Positions 8,150 through 16,823 of a stretch of 34,332 bases of DNA are shown here, in pieces. The DNA comes from Alistipes sp. GTDB taxonomy: Bacteria; Bacteroidota; Bacteroidia; Bacteroidales; Rikenellaceae. Each line of letters starts with the position of its first letter. Positions within the stretch are counted from its first letter, which is position 1. The stretch covers positions 1-34,332 of the forward strand of contig JAGCLX010000044.1 of the NCBI GenBank assembly GCA_017646785.1, given 5' to 3'. The notes beneath the pieces are model-generated. The model was not told where the DNA came from and ran no database searches. It saw only the letters and a program-made list of their open reading frames with translations. Position numbers and translations under genes: made by a program.

Positions 8150-8713
8150 TTAGCTTCTGATAATCTCTACCTCGCCACCCTCGCCAAAGGCTATAATAGA
8201 GCTGGGCTTGAGCGTAGGCTTACCCTCCAAACGGGGGTGGACAACATAATCTACACCCTTTACAATCTCTTCGTCTACATCCTTCAAGCGCTTCGCCGTA
8301 GGCTCTCCCGAAATGTTTGCTGAAGTAGAGACAATGGGGCGACCAAACTTACGCAACAAAGCCTGGCAGAACTCATGCTGTGGGATACGCACACCGAGAG
8401 TCTGGGCTTCAGGGATAAGGTTCTTAGCCACGCCCACGGCACCGGGCAAGATAGCTGTCAAGGGCTTATCCGAGAGTTCCATAACCTCGAAGGCGATACC
8501 TGGGGCCTTATTAACATAGCGCACGACCATATCGGCATCGCGCATAAGGCACAACATCGAAGTCTTCTCCTCGCTACGCTTCAGGGCGTAGACCTTTGCC
8601 ACAGCCTCCTCGTTCGTAGCGTCGCAACCAATACCCCACACCGTGTCGGTGGGATAGAGGATAAGGCCTCCGGCGCGGAGAACCTCCACGCACTTATCTA
8701 CATTCTTAAGCAT
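8150..8713 (-). CDS. tsaC: L-threonylcarbamoyladenylate synthase (TsaC/Sua5/YrdC family)
   Basis: This 187-residue protein makes threonylcarbamoyl-AMP from Thr, bicarbonate and ATP for the t6A37 modification of ANN-decoding tRNAs. The family signature is clear: LYPTDTVWGIGCDA at residues 19-32, ALKR at 43-46 and STSANISGEP at 129-138. Its length matches the short TsaC form without the extra Sua5 C-terminal domain. It sits 6 bases after tdk and 5 bases before the thioesterase gene, all on the minus strand, so the three form an operon. Its TsaD, TsaB and TsaE partners are not in the window. Confidence 0.93.
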   Translation of the reverse strand: MLKNVDKCVEVLRAGGLILYPTDTVWGIGCDATNEEAVAKVYALKRSEEKTSMLCLMRDADMVVRYVNKAPGIAFEVMELSDKPLTAILPGAVGVAKNLIPEAQTLGVRIPQHEFCQALLRKFGRPIVSTSANISGEPTAKRLKDVDEEIVKGVDYVVHPRLEGKPTLKPSSIIAFGEGGEVEIIRS

Positions 8714-8719
8714 ACTCTT

Positions 8720-9286
8720 CTACTTGTTTTTGAGCTCGTTAAAACAGTGACGGCAGATGGGCTGATAGGTGTCGTGAGCACCCAACAACACCTGCTTATC
8801 ATCCTGCGTAAGGCGGTGTGAGTGGTGGGCCAAATCGCCACAGCGCACACAGATGGCATGCACCTTAGTGACATACTCCGCAGTAGCCATAAGCGCAGGC
8901 ATGGGGCCAAAAGGAACACCCATATAGTCCATATCGAGGCCCGCAACGATGACGCGGATGCCACTATTAGCCAGCTGGCGGCACACATCGACAATACCAT
9001 CATCGAAGAACTGAGCCTCGTCGATACCCACAACATCGACATCCGAGGTCATCAGCAAGATATTCTGTGCCGACTCCACGGGCGTAGAGTGTATAGCGTT
9101 AGAGTCGTGCGACACGACCTCCTCCTCAGAGTAGCGCACATCGATAGATGGCTTGAAGATCTCAACCTTCAAATTGGCAAACTGAGCGCGCTTCATGCGA
9201 CGAATAAGCTCCTCTGTCTTACCCGAGAACATAGATCCGCAGATCACCTCAATCCACCCCTTATGCTTATTATTTTCTAAAAACAT
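8720..9286 (-). CDS. tdk: Thymidine kinase (type II)
   Basis: This 188-residue enzyme phosphorylates thymidine in the salvage pathway. It has the Walker A loop GSMFSGKT (17-24) and the DEAQFF segment (89-94) with catalytic Glu90. Two zinc pairs are present, Cys146/Cys149 (CVRC) and Cys178/Cys181 (CRHC), in the usual lasso domain at the C-terminus. It is 71 bases downstream of murA on the same strand and heads the tdk-tsaC-thioesterase run. The gap before it has only a weak promoter-like TATCTTTA, so read-through from murA is possible. Confidence 0.96.
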   Translation of the reverse strand: MFLENNKHKGWIEVICGSMFSGKTEELIRRMKRAQFANLKVEIFKPSIDVRYSEEEVVSHDSNAIHSTPVESAQNILLMTSDVDVVGIDEAQFFDDGIVDVCRQLANSGIRVIVAGLDMDYMGVPFGPMPALMATAEYVTKVHAICVRCGDLAHHSHRLTQDDKQVLLGAHDTYQPICRHCFNELKNK

Positions 9287-9357
9287 ACTTATACTGCCTG
9301 TTCCTATTCTTAATTCTATTCAATTTTTCTTAAAGATACCTATATCACAACAAGGAG

Positions 9358-10668
9358 TTACTCATCCAAGCGAGTGATGCGCGCACCAAGCGCATTCAAA
9401 CGCTTGTCAATATCGCGATAGCCACGATCAATCTGCTCGATATTCTGAATGGTGCTTGTACCCTCGGCACTCATGGCAGCAATCAACAACGCCACGCCCG
9501 CACGAATATCGGGTGAGGTCATATTCGCCGCACGCAAAGGGTGCTCGTGGTTGTGACCGATGACCGTAGCGCGGTGTGGGTCACAAAGGATAATCTGCGC
9601 ACCCATGTCTATGAGCTTGTCAACAAAGAATAAGCGACTCTCAAACATCTTCTGGTGGATGAGCACAGCGCCCTTAGCCTGTGTCGCTACAACCAAGAAT
9701 ATAGACAACAAATCGGGTGTAAGACCTGGCCATGGAGCATCGGCAATGGTCATAATAGAGCCATCGATAAAGCTCTCGATGCTATAGTTCTCCTGCTGGG
9801 GAATGAAGATATCGTCACCACGCTGCTCAAAACGGATACCCATGCGAGCAAACTGCTGAGGGATGATACCGAGGTTGTCGTACGACACATTCTTGATGGT
9901 GAGCTCCGAACGTGTCATTGCAGCCAAACCGATGAAGCTACCCACCTCTATCATATCGGGAAGCATGGTGTGCTCCGTACCACCGAGCGACTCTACACCA
10001 TCAATAACCAACAAGTTTGAGGCGATACCCGAGATCTTAGCACCCATGCGGTTAAGCATCTTACACAACTGCTGCAAGTAGGGTTCACACGCAGCATTGT
10101 AGATTATTGTGCGACCCTCAGCCAGAACTGCCGCCATGACGATGTTTGCAGTACCAGTAACCGAAGCCTCATCCAAGAGCATGTATGTACCCTTGAGGCG
10201 CTTAGCCTCTACGGTGTAGAACTCATCACTTATATCGAAATTGAAGTTTGCACCGAGCTTCTGGAAGCCAAGGAAGTGGGTATCAAGACGACGACGACCA
10301 ATTTTGTCGCCACCAGGCTTAGGCATGAAGCCCACGCCGAAGCGTGTCAAAAGCGGGCCAATCATCATCACCGAGCCACGCAACTTACGACAACGCTTGT
10401 GATAGTCCGCTGTTCGCAAATAGTCGAGGTTTATTTCATCAGCTTGCAATGCAAAGTCATCGTCCGACAGACGTTCAACCTTTACGCCCATACGCGACAT
10501 CAACTCGAAGAGCTGCATCACGTCGGCAATGATGGGGACATTATGCAACACCACGCGCTCCTTAGTCAAAAGCGCAGCACATATAATCTGAAGTGCCTCA
10601 TTCTTTGCACCTTGCGGTCTGATCTCTCCCTTAAGGCGATGACCGCCCTCTACTATAAACTTTGCCAT
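9358..10668 (-). CDS. murA: UDP-N-acetylglucosamine 1-carboxyvinyltransferase, Asp-type active site
   Basis: This 436-residue enzyme transfers enolpyruvate from PEP to UDP-GlcNAc, the first committed step of peptidoglycan synthesis, in the cytoplasm. The conserved QGAKNEALQ (19-27), where Lys22 matches E. coli Lys22, and the loop KPGGDKIGRRRLDTH (117-131) are visible. In that loop the residue equivalent to E. coli Cys115 is Asp121. Cys115 is the site alkylated by fosfomycin, so this form is expected to be naturally insensitive; Asp variants are known to be active in other bacteria. Start ATG at 10668 is 17 bases from a good Bacteroidetes promoter. It is divergent from the araC-type gene. Confidence 0.96.
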   Translation of the reverse strand: MAKFIVEGGHRLKGEIRPQGAKNEALQIICAALLTKERVVLHNVPIIADVMQLFELMSRMGVKVERLSDDDFALQADEINLDYLRTADYHKRCRKLRGSVMMIGPLLTRFGVGFMPKPGGDKIGRRRLDTHFLGFQKLGANFNFDISDEFYTVEAKRLKGTYMLLDEASVTGTANIVMAAVLAEGRTIIYNAACEPYLQQLCKMLNRMGAKISGIASNLLVIDGVESLGGTEHTMLPDMIEVGSFIGLAAMTRSELTIKNVSYDNLGIIPQQFARMGIRFEQRGDDIFIPQQENYSIESFIDGSIMTIADAPWPGLTPDLLSIFLVVATQAKGAVLIHQKMFESRLFFVDKLIDMGAQIILCDPHRATVIGHNHEHPLRAANMTSPDIRAGVALLIAAMSAEGTSTIQNIEQIDRGYRDIDKRLNALGARITRLDE

Positions 10669-10684
10669 AGTTCTAAATTTTTAC

Positions 10685-10715
10685 CAAAGATACGAAATTT
10701 GTGCAACAAGCGCAA
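10685..10715 (-). promoter_or_regulatory. Promoter of murA
   Basis: On the minus strand TTG (10713-10715), a 20-base spacer and TATCTTTG (10685-10692) match the Bacteroidetes consensus. The start codon begins 16 bases after the -7 box. Confidence 0.75.
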
Positions 10716-10784
10716 CATATATCGCAATAAGTTTTCAACAATGACAATATATTCCCTTTTGACCACACTCCATTTATCCTACTA

Positions 10785-10803
10785 TTTTAACCTGTTTTAA
10801 CCT
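10785..10803 (+). other. Short direct repeat upstream of the araC-type gene
   Basis: TTTTAACCT occurs at 10785-10793 and again at 10795-10803, a spacing of one helical turn, about 60 bases upstream of the predicted -33 element. It may be a regulator half-site pair, but the sequence is AT-rich and simple. Confidence 0.25.
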
Positions 10804-10863
10804 ATTACACATACAATTATAGACATATAAGCCACTAAAATTGGCATATTGGTCGAATAGTGG

Positions 10864-10894
10864 TTGGCAGAACTAAATATAATTTGTTACTTTG
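10864..10894 (+). promoter_or_regulatory. Predicted promoter of the araC-type gene
   Basis: TTG at 10864-10866, a 20-base spacer and TTACTTTG at 10887-10894 (one mismatch to TAnnTTTG) form a likely promoter. This argues that the TTG at 10864 is a -33 box, not the start codon of the gene. Confidence 0.5.
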
Positions 10895-10932
10895 TATCTA
10901 ATACATATGTAGCAATTATCGCCGATATATAC

Positions 10933-11799
10933 ATGAAAAAGTTATTGCAAAGCCTCGGACTAAACTCGGTACCTTCTGATAGAATCATCATCGACGACGA
11001 TCTAATCCTGATAACATACGATAGCAAGGATAATCCATGCACATTGAGTGAGCCCCTCAAGCTCAACCACGCCGTAATAGGCATATGCACCGCGGGGCAG
11101 TGCAAGTTTAGACTCAATCTCCAGGAGCATGTGGTTGAATGTCCCGCCATACTCACATTTATGCCTGGACAGATTATCGAGAACTTAGCGTATAGCGACG
11201 ACTTCGAGGGTCACGCCATCGTGCTATCGAAGCGACTAATCGACATGCTCAACCTCCCAGGATGGCAACAGCAGTATATGCTACTGTACAACAACCCCAT
11301 TAACACCATATCAACCGACTGCATTCAGCATGTTCGCATATTCTATGCAATACTCTGCAAGGCAGCCTCTGACGAAGAGAACCCCTTCCGCCTGCAGGTA
11401 ATAGAGAACCTTATTCGCGTATTCTACTACGGTGGCGTAAGCAAGTTTAAGCGCGACGATAAGAGCCACAACGTGACCAACAAGAACAATATAGTTGACA
11501 GATTTATCGAGCTTGTGCAGGAGCACTACCGTCAAGAGCGCATCATAGGCTTCTATGCCGACAAGCTGTGCATAACACCCAAGTACCTATCTAAGCTCGT
11601 GAAGGAGCATACGGGACGTTCGGCAGGTGAATGGATTGAGAGTCATGTAATTTTGGATGCTCGCGCGATGTTGCAATCATCAGAGATGACGATACAACAG
11701 ATAGCCACGTCGCTCAACTTTCCCAACCAATCCTTCTTTGGCAAGTACTTCAAGCGCGCTACGGGCCTATCACCCAAACAGTATCGTCAACAGAAGTAG
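10933..11799 (+). CDS. AraC-family transcriptional regulator
   Basis: From the ATG at 10933 this is a 288-residue protein with an N-terminal cupin-like sensing domain and a C-terminal AraC/XylS double helix-turn-helix. Diagnostic segments are ADKLCITPKYLSKLVKEHTG (first HTH) and IATSLNFPNQSFFGKYFKRATGLSPKQYR (second HTH and signature) at the very end. The frame extends upstream to a TTG at 10864, but those codons overlap the predicted promoter and add no recognisable domain. It lies divergent to murA and ends one base before the convergent ung gene. The target genes and the ligand are not evident. AraC proteins of this layout in Bacteroidetes often control nearby or unlinked transport or efflux genes. 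Confidence 0.9.
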   Translation: MKKLLQSLGLNSVPSDRIIIDDDLILITYDSKDNPCTLSEPLKLNHAVIGICTAGQCKFRLNLQEHVVECPAILTFMPGQIIENLAYSDDFEGHAIVLSKRLIDMLNLPGWQQQYMLLYNNPINTISTDCIQHVRIFYAILCKAASDEENPFRLQVIENLIRVFYYGGVSKFKRDDKSHNVTNKNNIVDRFIELVQEHYRQERIIGFYADKLCITPKYLSKLVKEHTGRSAGEWIESHVILDARAMLQSSEMTIQQIATSLNFPNQSFFGKYFKRATGLSPKQYRQQK

Positions 11800-11800
11800 A

Positions 11801-12466
11801 CTACCAAACGATGGGCTCCTTGCCTATTGAGCGGAGGTAGTCGTTGGCAGCCGAGAAGTGACGACAGCCAAAGAAACCTCTATATGCTGATAGGGGTGAC
11901 GGATGCACAGCCTTGAGTATGCAATTTTGAGAGGGGTCGGCAATAGCGCCCTTCTTCTGCGCATAGCTACCCCACAACATATATACTACACCCTGCTTAC
12001 GTTCGGCAATAGCCTTGACTACAGCATCTGTAAATTGCTCCCAGCCTCTTCCAGCATGCGAGGCTGCCTCGTGAGCACGCACCGTGAGCACAGCATTTAG
12101 CAACAACACGCCTTGCTCTGCCCAACGCTCTAGCTCTCCCGACGTAGGAATGGGAGCTCCCACATCTGTATGCACCTCCTGCAGGATGTTACGCAGCGAT
12201 GGTGGAAAAGGGACACCCTCGCCAACCGAGAAGCATAGTCCGTTAGCCTGACCAGGACCATGATAGGGATCTTGACCTATGATCACAACCTTGAGTTTAT
12301 CCAACGGGCAGCAGTCGAACGCACGAAAGATATTTCTACCAGCTGGGTAGACCGTACCCGCGCCATACTCACCCTTAACAAATGAGATAAGCTCCTCGAA
12401 GTAGGGCTTTGAAAACTCCTCCTGGAGCACCTCTTTCCAGTCATCTGCAATACGAACCTCTGCCAT
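11801..12466 (-). CDS. ung: Uracil-DNA glycosylase, family 1
   Basis: This 221-residue enzyme removes uracil from DNA, starting base-excision repair. It has the water-activating loop GQDPYHGPGQA (64-74) with catalytic Asp66, and the minor-groove loop HPSPLSAYRGFFG (188-200) with His188. The length is normal for the family. Its 3' end is one base from the end of the convergent AraC gene, with no terminator between them. Its promoter overlaps completely with that of the divergent alkaline phosphatase gene. Confidence 0.97.
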   Translation of the reverse strand: MAEVRIADDWKEVLQEEFSKPYFEELISFVKGEYGAGTVYPAGRNIFRAFDCCPLDKLKVVIIGQDPYHGPGQANGLCFSVGEGVPFPPSLRNILQEVHTDVGAPIPTSGELERWAEQGVLLLNAVLTVRAHEAASHAGRGWEQFTDAVVKAIAERKQGVVYMLWGSYAQKKGAIADPSQNCILKAVHPSPLSAYRGFFGCRHFSAANDYLRSIGKEPIVW

Positions 12467-12503
12467 ATTAGTTGGGATATTCTAAATTTGAGTTACGAAG
12501 ATG

Positions 12504-12537
12504 TTGCGAAGATACAATAATTTAGTTAATTTTGCAA
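12504..12537. promoter_or_regulatory. Overlapping back-to-back promoters of ung and the alkaline phosphatase gene
   Basis: Plus strand: TTG (12504-12506), 20 bases, TAATTTTG (12527-12534). Minus strand: TTG (12535-12537), 20 bases, TATCTTCG (12507-12514, one mismatch to TAnnTTTG). Each -33 element directly adjoins the other promoter's -7 element, so only one polymerase should be able to bind at a time. Confidence 0.7.
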
Positions 12538-12562
12538 CACAGCAATACTTAGCAACACAACT

Positions 12563-13621
12563 ATGAGAAGAGCTTTACTTATCGCACTTACAGCACTGGC
12601 CACAGCAACATCTGCTGGAGCACAAGAGGTGAAAAACATCATCTACCTCATCGGCGATGGCATGGGTCTAACCTCTGTATCTATGATGCAGCTTAACAAC
12701 GACTACCAGCCAACAATCTTCGACAAGGCAGATAACATAGCCTTGCAAAAGACCTACTCGCTCGACAACCGCGTTACGGACTCCGCAGCATCGGGAACAG
12801 CACTAGCAACAGGCTACAAGACAAACAACACCATGCTCGGTCAACTTCCCGACGGCACGCAGGTTGTGTCACTCATGGAGGTCGCATCACAAAGAGGCAT
12901 GTCAACAGGCTTAGTAGTAACAACATACCTGCAACACGCCACACCTGGCGCCTTCTACGCCCACGTACCCTCACGACATGAGTACACCAAAATTACGGAG
13001 CAGCTTCTCGCCAGCGACATAGACTTCGCGATGGGTGGCGGCATGGCATTCTTCAGGGAACTATACGGCAATTACGAGAAGGCTGCAAAGGCCATCAGCG
13101 ACAGTGGCTTTGTGCTTCAAGAGAACCTCGACGACAAGGTAAGTGGCCAACGCATCTTGGCACTCGTTGCCGACAAGGAGATTGAGAATCGCGCAGGCTA
13201 CCTTGCCAAGGCCACAGCTCAGGCTATCGACCACCTCGATGACAACAACAACGGCTTTGTACTCATGGTCGAGGGCTCACTTATTGACGGCATGGGTCAT
13301 GGCAACAATGCCGAGGGTCAGCGTGCCGAGATGCGAGACTTCATGGAGGCTATAGAGGTGGCTGTGGCGTATGCTGCGGAGCACGACGACACCCTTGTTG
13401 TTGTCACCGCAGACCATGGCACGGGAGGCTTGACAATAATCAGCAGCAACGCCGATTTCAACCTCTCGGAGCAGGGTGTAGAGTACCACTGGGCGACATC
13501 GGGTCACTCAGGCGAGATGGTGCCCATATACCTATACGGCACGGGCGCTGAACTAATAAATGGAATAATGGAGAATGCGGAGTTGGGAATGCAACTCAAG
13601 GAACTGGTTATGAAAGACTAA
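12563..13621 (+). CDS. Alkaline phosphatase, secreted
   Basis: This 352-residue phosphomonoesterase has a cleavable signal peptide (residues 1-20, ending SAGA before QEV) and so acts in the periplasm. Metal and catalytic motifs are: GDGMG (31-35) with Asp32; VTDSAASGTALATG (71-84) with nucleophile Ser74; EGSLIDGMGHG; TADHGTGG; and GHSGEMVPIY near the end with the last metal-binding His. It is shorter than E. coli PhoA (about 450 residues before processing), as is common in Bacteroidetes. The last 14 bases overlap the 3' end of the convergent small membrane-protein gene. No Pho-box-like repeat stands out in front of it. Confidence 0.93.
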   Translation: MRRALLIALTALATATSAGAQEVKNIIYLIGDGMGLTSVSMMQLNNDYQPTIFDKADNIALQKTYSLDNRVTDSAASGTALATGYKTNNTMLGQLPDGTQVVSLMEVASQRGMSTGLVVTTYLQHATPGAFYAHVPSRHEYTKITEQLLASDIDFAMGGGMAFFRELYGNYEKAAKAISDSGFVLQENLDDKVSGQRILALVADKEIENRAGYLAKATAQAIDHLDDNNNGFVLMVEGSLIDGMGHGNNAEGQRAEMRDFMEAIEVAVAYAAEHDDTLVVVTADHGTGGLTIISSNADFNLSEQGVEYHWATSGHSGEMVPIYLYGTGAELINGIMENAELGMQLKELVMKD

Positions 13622-13832
13622 CCACATCCTCTTCCACTGGAATATCTACCGAAAGGCTATCGACAATGGGGAGCTCCTCTGCGGGCTCCTCATTTTCATA
13701 TATAATAGCATTCTCCTGTGCGTACTCCTCGTCGAAACACATAGAGCTATAGTTGCCCCAGTTGAGCGCGGCAAACACCACTACTGCGAGGGCCACAAGG
13801 GTGAACAACCAACCGAACAATCTGTTTATCAT
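13608..13832 (-). CDS. Small single-span membrane protein coupled to the S41 protease
   Basis: This 74-residue protein starts with a positively charged N-terminus and one strong hydrophobic segment (LFGWLFTLVALAVVVFAALNW, about residues 5-25). An acidic tail rich in Glu, Asp and Val follows. Its ATG overlaps the protease stop codon as ATGA (13829-13832), typical of translational coupling, which supports it being real. Its stop lies 14 bases inside the convergent phosphatase gene. I do not recognise a family. It may anchor or accompany the protease, but that is inference. Confidence 0.65.
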   Translation of the reverse strand: MINRLFGWLFTLVALAVVVFAALNWGNYSSMCFDEEYAQENAIIYENEEPAEELPIVDSLSVDIPVEEDVVSLS

Positions 13833-15562
13833 CGTTTTTTACCTGTCTTTTTAATTTTAGCACGCAACTCCTTCACGGCACGCTGCATGGTATTGTCAAT
13901 GGGGTAGATATTGTAGTAGAAGCCCGCTTCATCGTGCAGCGCATTTCGACCTATATAGGCACGCAACTGCGCAAGTATCACATCCTTAGCCACGCTAAGC
14001 TCCGCCTCGTCTGTGGTCACCCCATTACGCTCGGCATAGGCGACAAAGTCTGCCAACAAATCGCCCTCCGAGAGCAACGCATCAAGCTCAGCAAGGCTGC
14101 TCACTGCATCCATCTTAGCTCGGTGACGGTCGGTAAACTCCATGGTGTAGCGATACAACACATTGCTATCCCACACACTGCGGTAGTAGCTATTGGTACC
14201 AAGCGTGTCGAGCGGCACAAATATATCGGGCATGATGCCACCGCCGCCATACACCGTACGACCACCAAGCGTCTTAAACTTTTGATTTTCATCGAAGTGT
14301 ATCGAGTCGGCAGTAAAGAACTCCTTGCGGTTATAGCGGTCGATAATATCCATGTGGTATGCCATCTCGTCGCCATTGGTGTATGGGCGCTGAATAGAAC
14401 GTCCAGAGGGTGTGTAGTAGCGAGCTACCGTGAGGCGTATCGCCGAGCCATCCTTAAATGGTATCTGCGACTGCACCAAACCCTTACCGAAGGTGCGACG
14501 ACCAAGCACAAGGCCACGGTCGTTATCCTGGATAGCACCCGCCAAAATCTCGCTCGAAGAGGCACTGGTCTCATCCACAAGTATGGCTATCTCAAGGTCG
14601 GTAGAGGCGCCATTTCCTCGGCTATACTCCCTTATCTGCTCACCAAACCTATCCTCCGTATAGACAATCAGGCGCTCACCAGGCAGGAACTCATTGGCGA
14701 TGAGTATAGCCTGGTCGAGGAAGCCTCCGCCATTACCTCTAAGGTCGACAATCAACGCACGCATACCCTCCTTGCGAAGCTTAGCGATAGCAGCCAACAT
14801 CTCCTTATGCGAGGTGCGTGAGAACTGCGAAAGGCGCACGAAGCCAATCTTCGCATCGTCGTCAAGCATAAAGGCTGTCTCGATGCTATGTATCTCGATG
14901 GGCGCACGAGTAACCTCTATATCAACCAACTCATCGAGCGACGCACGCTTAACGCCGAGCTTAACATGCGTACCGCGCTTACCGCGCATGAGCCTAACCA
15001 TAGAGTCCTGCGGAATCTTCTTGCCAGCAACCACCCTACCGTCGATTTTCACTATGCGGTCGCCAGGTCGTACCCCCGCATCAAAAGATGGACCTTGAGG
15101 TATGACGCTTAGCACCGTGATGGTATCGGTCGAGGCGTTAAACACTATGCCTATGCCATCGAACTCGCCCTCCAACGACTCGTTCACCTGCGAGAACATC
15201 TTTGCGGGGATATACTCCGAGTGGGGGTCGAGCTCCGAGAGGAGCGCGGGAATGGCCTTTTCGTATATATCTTCAAGTTTGATGGGGTCGACATAGTAGT
15301 TGCGCATTGCGGATATGGTCTGCATCATCTTATCGTCGCCAGCCATATAGCTCTCAAGCGCAGCTATCTCGCGAGCATACTCCTTCATGTCGGCATCACT
15401 CTCCTTGTTAGCCTTGCTCTGCTGCTCTATGAGTGCCTGCATACGTCTGTGCTCCACAGAACGACCTACGCCAACACCTAACCACACAGCACAAGCTACA
15501 ACAGCTACCGTAAAGAGCGATAATCCGACCGATTTAATACGCTTTGTCACCTCCTTGACCAT
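13829..15562 (-). CDS. S41-family C-terminal processing peptidase with PDZ domain
   Basis: From the ATG at 15562 this is 577 residues; a TTG at 15580 would add six more. A single membrane segment lies near residues 12-32, so the rest is periplasmic. A PDZ domain (IPQGPSFDAGVRPGDRIVKIDG, roughly 125-205) precedes the S41 core. The catalytic Ser is in SASSSEILAGA (residues 333-343) and the Lys in RRTFGKG (about 360), forming the Ser/Lys dyad typical of CtpA/Prc enzymes, which trim or degrade envelope proteins from the C-terminus. The C-terminal 150 residues are a Bacteroidetes-type extension. It follows the DUF3078 gene by 57 bases and is coupled to the small membrane protein behind it. Confidence 0.92.
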   Translation of the reverse strand: MVKEVTKRIKSVGLSLFTVAVVACAVWLGVGVGRSVEHRRMQALIEQQSKANKESDADMKEYAREIAALESYMAGDDKMMQTISAMRNYYVDPIKLEDIYEKAIPALLSELDPHSEYIPAKMFSQVNESLEGEFDGIGIVFNASTDTITVLSVIPQGPSFDAGVRPGDRIVKIDGRVVAGKKIPQDSMVRLMRGKRGTHVKLGVKRASLDELVDIEVTRAPIEIHSIETAFMLDDDAKIGFVRLSQFSRTSHKEMLAAIAKLRKEGMRALIVDLRGNGGGFLDQAILIANEFLPGERLIVYTEDRFGEQIREYSRGNGASTDLEIAILVDETSASSSEILAGAIQDNDRGLVLGRRTFGKGLVQSQIPFKDGSAIRLTVARYYTPSGRSIQRPYTNGDEMAYHMDIIDRYNRKEFFTADSIHFDENQKFKTLGGRTVYGGGGIMPDIFVPLDTLGTNSYYRSVWDSNVLYRYTMEFTDRHRAKMDAVSSLAELDALLSEGDLLADFVAYAERNGVTTDEAELSVAKDVILAQLRAYIGRNALHDEAGFYYNIYPIDNTMQRAVKELRAKIKKTGKKR

Positions 15563-15584
15563 AGATTTTTCTTTTGCCAACGCC

Positions 15585-15620
15585 CTAACCTGCGAGGTTA
15601 GTATATATCACGAGATATAT
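15585..15620 (-). other. Two adjacent small hairpins between the barrel and protease genes
   Basis: CTAACCT/AGGTTAG (15585-15591 with 15595-15601) and ATATATC/GATATAT (15603-15609 with 15614-15620) form two 7-bp stems back to back in the 57-base gap. Neither has a T tract, so they may limit read-through or define mRNA ends. Confidence 0.4.
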
Positions 15621-16693
15621 TACTTGTTTTTGAAGGTGTAAGTAAGACCTACAGAGAGCATTGACGACACCTGTAGCTTGTGGTACTCAGCCTTGTTGTA
15701 GTAGAGCTGGAAGTAGATCTGAGTAGAGATATACTTTGTAGCCTTGATGTCGATGGTGTTCTCCCAACGGAGTGTGGGCACAACGTGCTCATACTCAGAC
15801 ATTGTTCCATCCTCCAACTCTGTGGGCACAAACTTCTTCATCGAAGAGATGTCGGTAATCCAACCGTAGAATGAGTATGCAGTAGTGCGGTAGCGCAACC
15901 AACCATCCTTACCCCATGTCTTGTCGAAGTCGAGCTGAACAGAGAGACCACCCTCATACTTTGATGTGTAGCCAGCAGCAACACCATAATCCTTCGATGT
16001 GTACTGGTCGTGACGATAGGTAGCACTCATCGCAGCAGGCGCCAAGTTGATTTTCAATGGGAATCTCTCAGATGGTAGCACGTAGGTAAAACCGAGAGAT
16101 GCATCCAAGTAGCCGGGAGTCATGAAGTTAGACACGCGCTGAACACCATTCTGCTTATCACCACGCGCACCATAGCCAGGAGCAAACTGCGTACGGAACT
16201 TCACGTTAGCACCATAGGTCCAGTTTTTAACCATATCCCACTGAGGCGCTGTAGAGAGCACTATCTCGTCGATATTCTTGAACCATACACCCTTCTGCTC
16301 GCCATCACCGAGGTCGGTCTTCATGTTGTTGTAGCCAAACTTTGCAGAGGCTGTGTTTGTAAGCGTAAACTTATTCTTCTTGTATGTGTGCAAGAAGTTG
16401 ACGTTAGCAAGGATTGTTGCGGTGTTATCACCCGCTGCCTGCCAAGACTCGCTAAATGCTGTGAGCGAACCATGAATGTTAGCTGTGAAATCCACGGTGT
16501 TGTGCTCCTTGCGCTTTGCAATGCGGTCGGCACGCAACTTAGCATCCGACACATAGTCTGCGTCGAGCTGCTGTGCCTTCATGTCATTATCAAAATTTGC
16601 ACCCTGAGCATTTACGTCATCCATAGACACCTGCGCCACTGCACCACTAAGGCTAAATGCAATCAAACAAAGAGTTAGATAAAATTTCTTCAT
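15620..16693 (-). CDS. DUF3078 outer-membrane beta-barrel-like protein
   Basis: This 357-residue protein has a standard signal peptide (residues 1-20, ending GAVA before QVS). It then shows alternating beta strands with aromatic girdles, and a terminal strand SVGLTYTFKNK resembling a BAM signal with Phe near the end. The pattern HGSLTAFSESWQAAGDNTATILANVNF matches the DUF3078 family seen across Bacteroidetes, of unknown function. It is followed by the S41 protease on the same strand, so the pair may belong to envelope maintenance. Its promoter region is divergent to nfo. Confidence 0.85.
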   Translation of the reverse strand: MKKFYLTLCLIAFSLSGAVAQVSMDDVNAQGANFDNDMKAQQLDADYVSDAKLRADRIAKRKEHNTVDFTANIHGSLTAFSESWQAAGDNTATILANVNFLHTYKKNKFTLTNTASAKFGYNNMKTDLGDGEQKGVWFKNIDEIVLSTAPQWDMVKNWTYGANVKFRTQFAPGYGARGDKQNGVQRVSNFMTPGYLDASLGFTYVLPSERFPLKINLAPAAMSATYRHDQYTSKDYGVAAGYTSKYEGGLSVQLDFDKTWGKDGWLRYRTTAYSFYGWITDISSMKKFVPTELEDGTMSEYEHVVPTLRWENTIDIKATKYISTQIYFQLYYNKAEYHKLQVSSMLSVGLTYTFKNK

Positions 16694-16747
16694 AATATCA
16701 ATATCGTTTATAGTTTATTCTTATAATGAGATTTGTATTTACAATTG

Positions 16748-16785
16748 CAAATATACTAATCTTTTCTCATTTTTTTATATCTTTG
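16748..16785. promoter_or_regulatory. Divergent -7 boxes of the DUF3078 gene (minus) and nfo (plus)
   Basis: TATATTTG lies on the minus strand at 16748-16755 and TATCTTTG on the plus strand at 16778-16785, both exact TAnnTTTG matches. Neither has a clear TTG at the usual distance, so the -33 elements are not assigned. Confidence 0.55.
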
Positions 16786-16823
16786 TACAGGATTAAATAG
16801 TAACAAACGAAAAAAATAACACA

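Noticed and set aside
9287..9357. A further copy of the repeat end (TATCACAACAA) between murA and tdk
   Set aside because: Only 11 bases match, there is no partner inverted end or hairpin nearby, and the distance to the murA stop differs.
10864..10932. TTG start extending the AraC regulator by 23 residues
   Set aside because: The TTG coincides with a -33 box at the right distance from a -7-like element, so the transcript should start after it; the ATG at 10933 fits better.
13934..14821. A 295-codon plus-strand frame opposite the S41 protease gene
   Set aside because: It is antisense to conserved catalytic coding sequence and its translation has no recognisable domain; the open frame follows from codon use on the real strand.
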